Positions 17,985 to 26,091 are shown, counted from the first letter of the stretch. The stretch is 38,177 nt of DNA from Acetivibrio straminisolvens JCM 21531 (GCF_000521465.1 NZ_BAVR01000037.1:1-38177); one strand, 5' to 3'. The notes: a model not told the origin generated them from the letters alone. Numbers and translations are program-made.

Positions 17985-18707
17985 CTGTTATCTCCTTTCC
18001 CATTTCCAATTCGCATTCTTCAACCATCCCGTAAGACACAGGATTCGTTTTCATACCTTCAGGTTCGCCTCCCCGTATCTCCAAAAGCTCCTTCTCCAAG
18101 CTCTCAAGTCTCTGCTTTAACCTGCACAACTCTTGAGCAACCGGGTCCGGAATATGTATTTGGTCTAACTCAATAGATGGTACTATCTTCTGATCTCCCT
18201 TCTAACTGCTCTTCCCGGCACTCCAACCACTGTGGTATTCGGCTCAACCTCACTTAAAACCACAGCATTGGCTCCAATACGTGAATTATCCCCCACTTTG
18301 AACGGCCCCAGTACCTTTGCTCCTGTACTTATAAGCACATTATTTCCTATGGTGGGATGTCTCTTTCCCTTATCCTTGCCTGTTCCCCCAAGGGTAACAT
18401 TGTGGTAAATTGTACAATTGTCTCCTACCTCGGCTGTCTCTCCTATGACCACGCCCATGCCATGGTCTATAAACAGTCCTTTGCCGATTTTTGCCCCGGG
18501 ATGTATTTCGATACCCGTCAAGAATCTGCTCATCTGTGAAATAAATCTGGCAATAAAACGCATATTCTTGTTGTAAAACCAGTGGGCAATCCTGTGGAAA
18601 CAAACTGCATGAAATCCTGAGTATAAAAAGATAACTTCCAGCACGCTTGTTGCCGCCGGATCCCTTTGGGCAATCGATTTTGCATCCTCTATAAGCTGCT
18701 TAAACAT
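17968..18707 (-). CDS. cysE: Serine O-acetyltransferase CysE (frame broken once)
   Basis: ATG 18707 follows GAGGAGTAAA and reads [20 protein letters not shown]. The left-handed beta-helix transferase domain is clear: [60 protein letters not shown] and [14 protein letters not shown]. The visible frame stops at 18183. One A near 18188 restores [20 protein letters not shown] and a charged tail with a coiled-coil-like segment to TAA 17968-17970, about 246 residues. It makes O-acetylserine, the cysteine precursor, and is placed with cysS under a Cys T-box. Confidence 0.93.
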
Positions 18708-18807
18708 TTTACTCCTCACATCCCGAATAATTGATCAATATGATTTATACTTACCACATAAACTCAAATTATATAATAGTATTTATATAACAGTTCTATG
18801 CCTGTAC

Positions 18808-18826
18808 AAATAAATAAATAAATAAA
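18808..18826. repeat. AAAT microsatellite
   Basis: About five tandem AAAT tetranucleotides directly abut repeat copy B, in the leader between the T-box terminator and cysE. Confidence 0.7.
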
Positions 18827-18884
18827 AGCTCGGGACATCGAGTCCCTTCGCTTTTGCCTCTTTCATTTCATTCCAAGAGGCTAA
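18825..18884 (+). repeat. 62-bp double-hairpin repeat, copy B
   Basis: Same element as copy A with a few substitutions (TTCGCTTTT and AAGAGGCTAAA). It is in tandem with copy C at a 62-base period, within the cysE leader and oriented against cysE transcription. Confidence 0.9.
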
Positions 18885-18886
18885 AT

Positions 18887-18949
18887 AAAAGCCCGGGACA
18901 TCGAGTCCCTTCGCTTTTGCCTCTTTCATTTCATTCCAAGAGGCCAAAT
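18887..18949 (+). repeat. 62-bp double-hairpin repeat, copy C
   Basis: Second tandem copy (AAAAGCCCGGGACATCGA...AAGAGGCCAAAT), ending about six bases before the T-box terminator stem. It differs from copy B at only a few bases. Confidence 0.9.
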
Positions 18950-18952
18950 TAA

Positions 18953-19216
18953 AACCCCGCCCTATAAAACATAGAGGCGAGGTAAATCGCGGTTCCACTC
19001 TAATTGGAATACTCCATCTCGTTTTGCATAACGGCGCTTCTACCGTGAAAACCTACTTGCCCATGGCGAAATTGCAAACATTTTAAATGCCGCACACAGG
19101 GTTCGGTTTTCCGATTCTTGAGTGCACTTCTCCTACCCATTACCTTACGAACTGCTCTCAGCCAAAGGCAGTTCCTCTCTTATCAGGATGGCTCCATCTT
19201 CTATAGGATACTCTAC
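18953..19216 (-). promoter_or_regulatory. T-box riboswitch, cysteine-specific, upstream of cysE-cysS
   Basis: The minus-strand leader has the conserved T-box core AGAGTGGAACCGCG (19001-18988) and a terminator CCTCGCC...GGGCGGGG-TTTTAATTT (18982-18950). Upstream is a long Stem I with AG-rich elements (GATAAGAGAGG). The TGC in GGAGAAG-TGC-ACTC (19126-19124) is positioned as the specifier codon, matching tRNA-Cys. Uncharged tRNA-Cys would stabilise the antiterminator and switch on cysE-cysS. The specifier assignment is by position and context, without a folding calculation. Confidence 0.88.
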
Positions 19217-19222
19217 TCAATC

Positions 19223-19251
19223 ACTATCTTTCACTTATATAAATTTGTCAA
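19223..19251 (-). promoter_or_regulatory. Promoter of the T-box leader
   Basis: Minus strand: TTGACA (19251-19246), 17 bases, GATAGT (19228-19223). It places transcription start near 19216, just before Stem I. Confidence 0.6.
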
Positions 19252-19481
19252 GTCAATTTTACCAAATATATCACTCGAAGTAAATACAGCAATTTCTTAT
19301 TTTTCGTCAATTTTCACCGCTTCCGATTCCATTGATATACATACTATAGTTTGCCCGGTTTGAATAATTATAATGTTATTAATTCATAATATAAATGATA
19401 AAGCAAAATATAAATTTGTCCACCGAAATTTAAGTAATTCAATGCAATAATACTAAAATTAAGAAGAAAGGATGTGAATTT

Positions 19482-19847
19482 ATGGCAAATTTTAACGATG
19501 CCAGGGCTGAGGGTGTTGGTATAGTCCATTTCCTCATAAGGCTGGTAGTAGGAGCAGTTGTACTTGCAGTCACTGCAGCTCTAACCCCGGGCTTTTCAAT
19601 AACAGGTTTCTGGCCGCTTATTTTAGGTGCAATTGTTCTTGCAGCACTTGACTATGTTGCATTAAAGTTCCTCGGTATAAATGCTACGCCATTTGGAAGA
19701 GGAGTCACCGGCTTTATACTCGCAGCCGTAATAATATATATCACTCAGTTTTTTGTCGCTGGATACAGCGTTACTATACTCGGTGCTGTAATCGGTGCAT
19801 TGATTTACGGTATAATCGATGCTATTATCCCGGGAAGAGGTATGTAA
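19482..19847 (+). CDS. Four-helix membrane protein, phage-holin-like (YvlD type)
   Basis: This 121-residue protein consists of four hydrophobic segments: IVHFLIRLVVGAVVLAV, FWPLILGAIVLAALDYV, GFILAAVIIYITQFFVAGY and VTILGAVIGALIYGIIDAII. The A-L-T-P-G-F...G-F-W-P-L-I-L-G-A pattern is that of the small 'phage holin family 4 / YvlD' membrane proteins, which are mostly chromosomal and of unknown function, not lysis genes. It starts behind AAGAAAGGATG. It is monocistronic with a strong terminator at 19869-19895. Confidence 0.8.
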   Translation: MANFNDARAEGVGIVHFLIRLVVGAVVLAVTAALTPGFSITGFWPLILGAIVLAALDYVALKFLGINATPFGRGVTGFILAAVIIYITQFFVAGYSVTILGAVIGALIYGIIDAIIPGRGM

Positions 19848-19868
19848 AAGCAAATATTAACACGATAA

Positions 19869-19895
19869 AGGGCCCCTGGTTTTGCCAGAGGCCCT
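19869..19895 (+). terminator. Intrinsic terminator of the holin-like gene
   Basis: AGGGCCCCTGG pairs with CCAGAGGCCCT around TTTTG, followed by ctattatt. Because the stem is symmetric it may also stop the RNA coming from the right (6S candidate). Confidence 0.85.
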
Positions 19896-19919
19896 CTATT
19901 ATTATTTGTACCCAAAATG

Positions 19920-20106
19920 CCGTTCACCTATATTTTGACACCTAGCCCAAGCTAGGTGGGTGTCCTGTTGAAAGCCTCAGCCTTCCGCTGCCGTTGCACA
20001 TATCTAAAGATATATGTCGGAATTAACTTGCGGCCTGACATCATGCTTCCAAACTCCAAACTCCCTTATGTCACTGTAGGTTCAAAATTATAGGATACTC
20101 CGAACA
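19920..20106 (-). ncRNA. Candidate 6S RNA
   Basis: This 448-base gap without genes holds a long structured segment. On the minus strand CCTATAATTTTGA (20094-20082) pairs with TCAAAATATAGG (19938-19927) as a closing stem. Inside are a long imperfect stem (GAAGC/GCTTTC, CAGGCC/GGCTG, and the hairpin ACATAT...ATATGT near 19998-20018) and a small hairpin CACCTAGC/GCTAGGTG (19939-19958) on the 3' side. Closing stem, open centre, long terminal stem and a 3'-side hairpin is the layout of 6S RNA, the RNA polymerase regulator. The length (~187 bases) fits. Assignment is from architecture, not from a covariance search. Confidence 0.5.
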
Positions 20107-20112
20107 TTTCAG

Positions 20113-20141
20113 GCTATAGTTTCTAATAGGTTTTCTTGCAA
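20113..20141 (-). promoter_or_regulatory. Promoter of the candidate 6S RNA
   Basis: Minus strand: TTGCAA (20141-20136), 17 bases, TATAGC (20118-20113), predicting a start near 20106, 12 bases before the closing stem. Confidence 0.55.
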
Positions 20142-20295
20142 ATTCATTATATCATTGGGGTGTTCAAAAAAACAAACAATACAACACTCTTTTAAAGCTG
20201 TTGAGTCGAGGATATTATTATTAAACTATTAAATGCTTAATAAATCAAAATTATAATTAGTTTTACAATTTGAACTCTCAAAGTAATTCTACCTT

Positions 20296-21183
20296 CTATT
20301 TTGCACCAATTTTGTTTTCCCGAGCATAGTAAAAGAGATACTGCTGGGCAAATCCTGCATATTCTCCAAAATAATCCCGGGCAAATTCCTGTATTTGGCC
20401 AAAGCTTGCCTCCCTTTTAAAATACAGTTCCTCCATCACTCTTTTTACCCAGACGTCAGTGGGAAATACATCATATTTTGCACCGCTGTACAACAGCGTA
20501 CAGTCTGCAACCTTAGGACCCACTCCCTGAAATTTCATAAGATGGTTTCTTGCCTCAACGGTATCCATTGAGCAAACGTCCTCAAGGCTTATTTGTCCCT
20601 CATAAACCATCTTTGCGGCATTCATTATGTATTTGCACCTAAATCCCGCTCCGGTACGCTCCAACTCTTCCAAAGCCGCACGGGAAAGTTCCTCAACAGA
20701 GGGAAATGCATAATACTTTTCACCGTTCATTTCTACTTCGCGGCCATAAAACCGGGATATTTCATTCACGGTTTTCATTATTCTGGGTATCCTGTTGTTG
20801 GCGGAAATAATAAAAGATATCAAGGTCTCCCATATGTTCTGCTTAAGAAGCCTTATCCCCGAGCCAAACTCTACCGCTTCCTTCATTATCTCATCTTTCA
20901 TTACTTTCTCTTTAATGTATGAGTAATCCCTTCCCAAATCAAAATAGTCAAACCATATATCCTTAAAATCCTCTATATCGGCGTTTGACAATTCCAAAAC
21001 CCCGTCCCGGTACTTTACGTTTACAGCCCTGCCATATGCAACCCCCGTATAACTTCCGTCCGGTTGCCTTATCCACCTGAAACACTGTCCGCAGTCAAAT
21101 ACATGGACCGGGTCAAAATCCATTACTTTCTCAACAATGACCTTGTTATTCTCTTGCTCAATTTTATATCCTTTGAATTCCAT
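20296..21183 (-). CDS. ogg: 8-oxoguanine DNA glycosylase/lyase (OGG1 family)
   Basis: This 295-residue protein has the OGG1 N-terminal beta domain (VFDCGQCFRWIRQPDGSYTG) and HhH-GPD core: LLKQNIWETLISFIISANNR, FRCKYIMNAAKMV (Lys of RCKY matches the catalytic lysine of OGG1), FQGVGPKVADCTLLYSGAKY (hairpin) and VFPTDVWVKRVM (catalytic Asp). It removes 8-oxoguanine opposite cytosine and cleaves by beta-elimination. ATG is preceded by GGTGAGGTGAGGAT. It is divergent from the DUF6062-like gene. Confidence 0.92.
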   Translation of the reverse strand: MEFKGYKIEQENNKVIVEKVMDFDPVHVFDCGQCFRWIRQPDGSYTGVAYGRAVNVKYRDGVLELSNADIEDFKDIWFDYFDLGRDYSYIKEKVMKDEIMKEAVEFGSGIRLLKQNIWETLISFIISANNRIPRIMKTVNEISRFYGREVEMNGEKYYAFPSVEELSRAALEELERTGAGFRCKYIMNAAKMVYEGQISLEDVCSMDTVEARNHLMKFQGVGPKVADCTLLYSGAKYDVFPTDVWVKRVMEELYFKREASFGQIQEFARDYFGEYAGFAQQYLFYYARENKIGAK

Positions 21184-21318
21184 ATCCTCACCTCACCCTA
21201 AATATTTTTGTGTTACTTATATATAATACCCTGTTTTTTTGCTATAATTTAAGTGTAAAAAATTTAAGCATAAAAATATCTTTCCGTTAAATCAATAAAA
21301 TCTTGAAAGGAAATTGTT

Positions 21319-22095
21319 ATGAAAGAAAAAATTTACACAATACCTGTAACCGATGCATTTAACACCGATTGTGAGTGTCCCATGTGCGTGCTGGAAAAAA
21401 AGCTGGAGGACGAAAACGTCGAATATGTATTGGGACCTTTTCTGATGGAACCTGAAGGAAGAATGGAGACAAATGAAAACGGCTTTTGTAAAAGGCATTT
21501 CGAGTTTCTGTACAACACCCAGGCAAACCGCTTGGGCCTTGGCCTAATTGTTGACACCCATATGGTAGAACAAAACGCAAAACTCAAAAAAAACTATGAG
21601 GACAAGAAAAATCAACTTAAAAAAGATGCCGATGTCTCTTTTATAAAAAACCTGTCGGGCAAGCTCTCTTCAAAGCAAACGGAAACCCGCAAATTTGTAG
21701 ATGAATTGATTGCTAACTTAAACAAGCTTGAAAACTCCTGTACCATTTGTACACGAATCAATAAGACAATGGACAGATATATAGATGTAATTTTATATCT
21801 TTATTTTAAAGAGAATGACTTCAAAGAGTTGTTCCACAGCCGCAAGGGATTTTGCCTAAAGCACCTTAAAGCTCTTCTTGAAGGCACAGGAAAGTATCTT
21901 GGTCCGAAAGAAACTGCCATATTCGTAGACAATTTGCTTTCCATGCAAGTAGAAAACATGGAACGTATTCAGCAGGAAGTAAACTGGTTTACAAAAAAGT
22001 TTGACTACCGCAACAATGATGCTCCTTGGGGCAACTCAAAGGATGCACTTCCAAGAAGCATTCAAAAGCTGGTGGGCTTTTGCAACCTCAAGTAG
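21319..22095 (+). CDS. DUF6062-like Cys-rich protein
   Basis: This 258-residue protein contains two similar halves. Each has a CxxC pair (ECPMC near residue 21; SCTIC near 141) followed by a G-F-C-x-x-H block (NGFCKRHFEFL; KGFCLKHLKALL). The pattern suggests two metal-binding or redox sites. I recognise it as the Firmicute family DUF6062, of unknown function. AAAGGAAATTGTT precedes the ATG. The 3' end overlaps the end of the convergent P-loop gene by 8 bases. Confidence 0.75.
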   Translation: MKEKIYTIPVTDAFNTDCECPMCVLEKKLEDENVEYVLGPFLMEPEGRMETNENGFCKRHFEFLYNTQANRLGLGLIVDTHMVEQNAKLKKNYEDKKNQLKKDADVSFIKNLSGKLSSKQTETRKFVDELIANLNKLENSCTICTRINKTMDRYIDVILYLYFKENDFKELFHSRKGFCLKHLKALLEGTGKYLGPKETAIFVDNLLSMQVENMERIQQEVNWFTKKFDYRNNDAPWGNSKDALPRSIQKLVGFCNLK

Positions 22096-22945
22096 CAGAA
22101 TCGCTCCGCTTTGTCTCCAAAGCCTTGTTGGATTCCAAAACAAGGCTTTTTGCCGTAAGGTTCAGACTTTTAATATTGAGCGCCGTAAGCTTCTCAACTT
22201 CATCAATCACTTTTTTCTGAACGTCTCTCAAAAGAGCCTTTATCTGGCAGCCATACACCAGCACAAGGTCCATTTCAATATATATACCGTCGGGATGGTT
22301 CTCCACCCTGAACCTTGATATTTTATTTACACCTTCGATATTTGAGACAACATAATCCACAATCTGATATATCGTATAATCGGAAATAGTATAGTTGCCA
22401 AGGTAACTGAAAGTAGGGCGTACTACGGATTTCTCTCCAATTAGCTGGAAGCGCCCCTTTCCTTTCCTTTTAAATATCTGTAAAGGGTCAAGAAAATACC
22501 CTGAAAAATCTTTTTTTATCTCAAAAGTAGGTACCGGAATAACATGTTTTCCCTGCTCTTTTCTAGTGGTAAGCGCCTGTTTTATCTCAAACTCCGTTGC
22601 CACCTGGTGTATATAAATCTTTTCGCTTACCTCCGAAAGCTCCAAACGCTTTGCAATGGCTTCAACCATACCGTCCGATGTCCCTAAAATAAGTATCCCT
22701 TGGGGATTGTATTGCCTAATAGCCGTCTTTACGTCATTTGCATGCTCATCATCGGTAAACAGGGCGCGCTTGATGGAACTTATTTTTGTTTTCTCCTTTT
22801 TGGCCGAAGTACCTGCAATAATCTGTGCACCCCTAATAAGAAGACCGTCATCTATAATAAAATCTATTCCTCGTTCCCGGGCAACCCATACAGCCCTATG
22901 GCTTTTGCCGGTCCCGCTTGGTCCCACAAATCCAACAACTCTCAA
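22088..22945 (-). CDS. P-loop ATPase fused to Asp23/Gls24-type domain
   Basis: The frame opens at 23095, but GGAGGTATAAAC directly before TTG 22945 defines the likely start: MRVVGFVGPSGTGKSHRAVW, with Walker A at residues 7-14. The N-terminal part has FIIDDGLLIRG and RALFTDDEHANDVKTAIRQY. Residues from about 190 (TFSYLGNYTISDYTIYQIVD...VENHPDGIYIEMDLVLVYG) match the Asp23 envelope-stress domain. The protein has about 285 residues. The combination suggests a nucleotide-dependent membrane or envelope-associated protein; its function is not known to me. Confidence 0.75.
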   Translation of the reverse strand: MRVVGFVGPSGTGKSHRAVWVARERGIDFIIDDGLLIRGAQIIAGTSAKKEKTKISSIKRALFTDDEHANDVKTAIRQYNPQGILILGTSDGMVEAIAKRLELSEVSEKIYIHQVATEFEIKQALTTRKEQGKHVIPVPTFEIKKDFSGYFLDPLQIFKRKGKGRFQLIGEKSVVRPTFSYLGNYTISDYTIYQIVDYVVSNIEGVNKISRFRVENHPDGIYIEMDLVLVYGCQIKALLRDVQKKVIDEVEKLTALNIKSLNLTAKSLVLESNKALETKRSDSAT

Positions 22946-23124
22946 GTTTATACCTCCAAAAACTCTTAAAACTTGCATTGAACAAAAAATGCAAATTTCC
23001 CTTTGTATTAGAATTAATTTTACCACAAAATCCTCATCTATTACAATGCGGACAAACTTACCCCACATATTGAACCAACTGAGACAAACTATCATTCCAT
23101 ATGAAAATTATTTCCCCAAAAACA

Positions 23125-23158
23125 GGGAAAAGAGAGTATATCTACTCTCTTTTTTCCC
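23125..23158. terminator. Strong hairpin, probably a terminator
   Basis: GGGAAAAGAGAGTA pairs with TACTCTCTTTTTTCCC around TATC, with the A- and T-runs lying inside the stem. It could end transcription in either direction upstream of the P-loop gene. Confidence 0.6.
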
Positions 23159-23486
23159 GGATATTTTTTCTTTCGTTTTTTCACTTGTCATCTTTTGCTT
23201 TTAAGTTTCCTAATCCTTGGTACCTTATATTTTTAATCATTAGTAAAAAGAAAAGTTATATAAATTGCTTAAAAGTTGCTTCAACGGTTAATCTTTTGTA
23301 AACCTTCTTAAAAGCATTTAAAGCAAAATGCTTAGCACTGTCTATATTATGTACAAAAAATAACACTTATATACATCATATTGTATTATACAATATATTG
23401 TATCATTTCATTATATATTGTCAATATCTATGGAAAAATTTTTTGAAGGAATTTAGTACTATTTCTGTTTTTTTGTAATTTTCTAT

Positions 23487-23512
23487 CAAAAAAGAGGGCC
23501 TGTTCGGCCCAT
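23487..23512 (-). terminator. Terminator of the YtxC-like gene
   Basis: Minus strand: GGGCC-gaaca-GGCCC followed by TCTTTTTT, about 20 bases behind the stop at 23530. Confidence 0.85.
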
Positions 23513-23529
23513 TTTTACTTGGTTAAGGT

Positions 23530-24456
23530 TTATACTTGGCTTTTATTCTCACTTCTAACCATATTCACCATACACAATTCACATTCGGAACATATAACAA
23601 CTTTTCCCCAGAAGACATTTTTTATCGTTTCAAGAAGCTCCTTGTTTCTGAAAGATTCAGCCCCATGTATGATAATCCTTCTGGGTGCCATGGTAATAAG
23701 AGAGCTTACAAGAAGGTCATCATAATTAATTTCTCCGTTGGGTATATCGTTCATAAACTCCTGAATGCATTCATTGGTGATTTCCTGTTTGTTTTGATCA
23801 AGCAATATATATTTATTATCATAACTTACAATAATATGGACAGCATTGAATTTTGGGTCCTGTTTGTCAACAAAATATCTCAAAAGCATTATAAACTCTT
23901 GGTATTCCCTCTCCATTAGGAAATCATCCATAGCTTTTTCAACTATTTCCTCAAGGTCTTTCATATAATCCTTCAGACGGAAGTTTACAAAACCGTCCAG
24001 TATAACACTGTTCGAGCATTCAAAATACTCCAGCAATTTTTTTATTATAATATTCTTTCTGCGGATTTGAAAAAAACTGTTTAGCAGGTTTCTATCCTCA
24101 TTTTTTATAATTGCAAGGGCCAGCCTTTGTATTTCTTTCCTTTCCACCCGGGTAAAGTAACCATAATTGCTGTTTATTATTCTATATATCAATTTTTCTT
24201 CATATTTATCAATAATAAAAGTTGCCAAAGCACTACAAACATTAAAAACCAGTTCATCATACAAATGAGAATTCATGTCCGAAGGAGCATCACCGTCTGC
24301 CAAACTGCAAATAACTGAAGTTGAGCCTTCCGAATCGACAATATCTCTAACCATGTAGTTTCTGTTCTTTTTATTATTTCGGGATAATTCATTTATCAAA
24401 CAGTTTTTCAAACTGTCAGCACTATCATCACTAACCCCAATACAAAGAAACTGCAT
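23530..24456 (-). CDS. ytxC: YtxC-like sporulation protein
   Basis: The protein has about 308 residues (MQFLCIGVSDDSADSLKNCL...) with the family's central blocks YNVC-like ELVFNVCSALATFIIDKYEE, LDGFVNFRLKDYMKDLEEIV, DFLMEREYQEFIMLLRYFV and the C-terminal LVSSLITMAPRRIIIHG. YtxC proteins are conserved in spore formers, with function unresolved. I prefer ATG 24456 to the upstream GTG 24465, which lies almost on the AAGGGA binding site. The C-terminal CSECELC motif could bind metal. It is followed by its own terminator. Confidence 0.8.
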   Translation of the reverse strand: MQFLCIGVSDDSADSLKNCLINELSRNNKKNRNYMVRDIVDSEGSTSVICSLADGDAPSDMNSHLYDELVFNVCSALATFIIDKYEEKLIYRIINSNYGYFTRVERKEIQRLALAIIKNEDRNLLNSFFQIRRKNIIIKKLLEYFECSNSVILDGFVNFRLKDYMKDLEEIVEKAMDDFLMEREYQEFIMLLRYFVDKQDPKFNAVHIIVSYDNKYILLDQNKQEITNECIQEFMNDIPNGEINYDDLLVSSLITMAPRRIIIHGAESFRNKELLETIKNVFWGKVVICSECELCMVNMVRSENKSQV

Positions 24457-24679
24457 CAACTTCACATCCCTTCAAACGTAGTATATGTCTTAGCAATTTG
24501 TTGTATGCAGTAAGCAATATATACAATATATGGGATAATTTTCTCGAATTTTGGCATTTTATTTCCAAACTGCAACCTAGCATATTCTTACCCAAACATT
24601 CATACATATTTTTATAGTATTATTATATGCAGATAAATATAGTTAGTTACAAAGGTCAAAGCTTAAATTAACAGCTGTT

Positions 24680-25428
24680 TTAGTCCGTAAGAAGCGGTAT
24701 TATCGTGCCTATATCCACTACGGATTCATCGGACAAGGAAACTATCTCAACACCTTTTCTTAGAAGAAAATCCTCTATCTTTTTATAAGACTTAAGCTTC
24801 CGGATATCCCCTGCAACAGCCCATTTTCCCTTGTCAAGAAGACCGGTGCATCCTCCTATGAAGCCGTTTTTAAAGCCCGGCAACAATATGGCATCCTCTT
24901 CTATAACCAGCACATCTATACCCTTTTTCTCTGCCGCTTTGGCAATCCCTTTGTCCATGGTTATTATAGAATTTTCATCCACCACAGATATTGCACATTT
25001 GGCATATCCCTGGTTAATGTGTACCAGCTCTATGTCCATTTTGAAAAAGTTTTCCTTAAGACTTTATCGGTATATTTTGTATTGTGGAACACAAAATTTC
25101 CAACTCTGGCTGCATTATAATAAACGCTTGCCGGATATTTGTCTCCAAGCTCCGCTTCTCCTTTTATAAGCAAAAACCCCTGTCCTGAAAGGGCACCAAG
25201 AACACTTTCAGCAGCTCCGGGAGCATATACAATCACTCTTTCCCCCAAATGATGAAATACGGCATCGGGATGAAAAGAAATAGCCGGATAAAGCCCCAAA
25301 TGGCTTCTGTCTTAATCAACCGAATGCCCATACTTCTTAATCCCGACTCCAAAGACGCTGATTCTTCCGTCCACTATGGCAAGCCGGACCTTTCCTTCGG
25401 GTATGTTGGGCACATTTATGTAATTCAT
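24680..25428 (-). CDS. DUF6873-type (GME-fold) protein, frame broken three times
   Basis: ATG 25428 behind AGGTGAGCTC reads MNYINVPNIPEGKVRLAIVD. Three one-base additions (near 25360, at GG 25302-25303, at A5 25044-25048) join SASLESGLRSMGIRLIKTEA, HLGLYPAISFHPDAVFHHLG and TFFKMDIELVHINQGYAKCA into one ~250-residue protein ending VDIGTIIPLLTD. I recognise it as the Clostridia family DUF6873, with the fold of guanidino-modifying enzymes. FHPD, HINQGYAKC and GCTGLLDKG are the likely active-site strings, by analogy. Substrate unknown. Confidence 0.72.
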
Positions 25429-25698
25429 GAGCTCACCTGTCCTATTATTCCATAAAAATTATTTTGCATACACAACATAAAGTTTTAATATAAAAATTTA
25501 TCACAATTGGTTTTTTATTTTCATAGTATAAAATAGCTTAACTGAAAACAGATTAATTTTTAGTCACTATTACATAAAAATTATATACTATTTTAGACAA
25601 ACTGGGCGTAAAATATATTGTTAATAAATATCTGCTTTTGCCAGATGCTCCGATACTAACTGCCGGCCAATTAAAAAACCGGCGGTTGTTTAGATAAA

Positions 25699-25730
25699 CC
25701 GCACCTTTTTTCGAAGGTGCGGATTTTATT
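25699..25730 (+). terminator. Intrinsic terminator-like hairpin
   Basis: CCGCACCTT pairs perfectly with AAGGTGCGG around TTTTCG-like loop bases and is followed by ATTTTATTT. Confidence 0.75.
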
Positions 25731-25793
25731 TGGCCTCTTGGAATGAAATGAAAGAGGCCAAAGCGAAGGGACTCGATGTCCCGAGCTTTTTTT
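25728..25793 (-). repeat. 62-bp double-hairpin repeat, copy D (inverted)
   Basis: This is the reverse of copies A-C. Read on the plus strand it gives GGCCTCTT...AAGAGGCC (perfect here) and AAAGC-gaa-GGGAC-tcgat-GTCCC-g-AGCTTTTTTT, so in this direction it has the form of an intrinsic terminator. Confidence 0.9.
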
Positions 25794-25894
25794 ACAGCGA
25801 TAATAATTAATGTTTTTATGGACATAATATTAACAGACTTGCTTTATTGACTGCAACCGACTTAAACAATACTCTTTCTAACAGGAGTGATATT

Positions 25895-26032
25895 ATGACA
25901 ACTATCAACTGCTCGTCAAATTGCGTCCACCAGCAGGATGGCAAGTGTACACTTGATAGTGTCACAAAAAACTCAGATTCAGTCTCCCCTGACTGTGTTC
26001 TTCGAAGAAAAAGTGTCAAAACCAGCTACTAA
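25895..26032 (+). CDS. Cys-rich 45-residue protein
   Basis: ATG 25895 has AACAGGAGTGATATT ahead of it. The protein (MTTINCSSNCVHQQDGKCTL...DSVSPDCVLRRKS) has four cysteines in C-x3-C-x7-C-x(n)-C order, resembling the small zinc-binding-type peptides (DUF1540-like) common in Clostridia. I infer a small metal-bound or spore-associated protein. The frame can be extended back to 25847, but the binding site favours this start. A strong terminator follows. Confidence 0.75.
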   Translation: MTTINCSSNCVHQQDGKCTLDSVTKNSDSVSPDCVLRRKSVKTSY

Positions 26033-26056
26033 AAAAGCCACAGTATAAACCCTGAC

Positions 26057-26091
26057 AAAAAGCTTAAGGGGCCTAATGCCCCTTAAGCTTT
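26057..26091. terminator. Bidirectional terminator
   Basis: AAAAGCTTAAGGGGC pairs perfectly with GCCCCTTAAGCTTTT around CTAAT. It separates the rightward mini-gene from the leftward lipoprotein gene. Confidence 0.9.

Larger units (their letters stand above)
22946..23529. other. Non-coding stretch with two hairpins
   Basis: Between the P-loop/Asp23 gene and the YtxC-like gene I see no gene of credible composition. It contains AT-rich sequence, the hairpin at 23125-23158 and the terminator at 23487-23512. An A+T-dominated tract (23330-23420, tatattgtatta-type repeats) could hold promoters for the leftward gene. Confidence 0.5.
25429..25894. other. Structured non-coding stretch before the Cys-rich mini-gene
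   Basis: No gene with credible composition. Rightward, a chain of hairpins lies between 25655 and 25793: GCCGG...CCGGC (near 25662-25684), CGGTT...AACCG (25683-25701, sharing bases with its neighbours), CCGCACCTT...AAGGTGCGG (25699-25722), then repeat copy D ending in TTTTTTT. Overlapping alternative stems suggest a regulatory leader or an independent small RNA on the plus strand. Confidence 0.45.

Noticed and set aside
18825..18949. Tandem repeats as a CRISPR array
   Set aside because: Two adjacent units with no spacer, each internally structured, and other copies scattered; no cas genes.
18783..18998. Open frame on the minus strand encoding two copies of LASWNEMKEAKAKGLDVPSF
   Set aside because: The peptide is only the translation of the 62-bp hairpin repeat. 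All copies lie between genes, and differences track stem pairing rather than codon position.
19482..19847. Holin-like gene as evidence of a prophage
   Set aside because: The family is mostly chromosomal, and no phage structural, lysis or integrase genes are nearby.
25553..25825. 90-residue minus-strand ORF in the gap before the mini-gene
   Set aside because: It runs across repeat copy D and the hairpins, lacks a binding site and resembles no protein.
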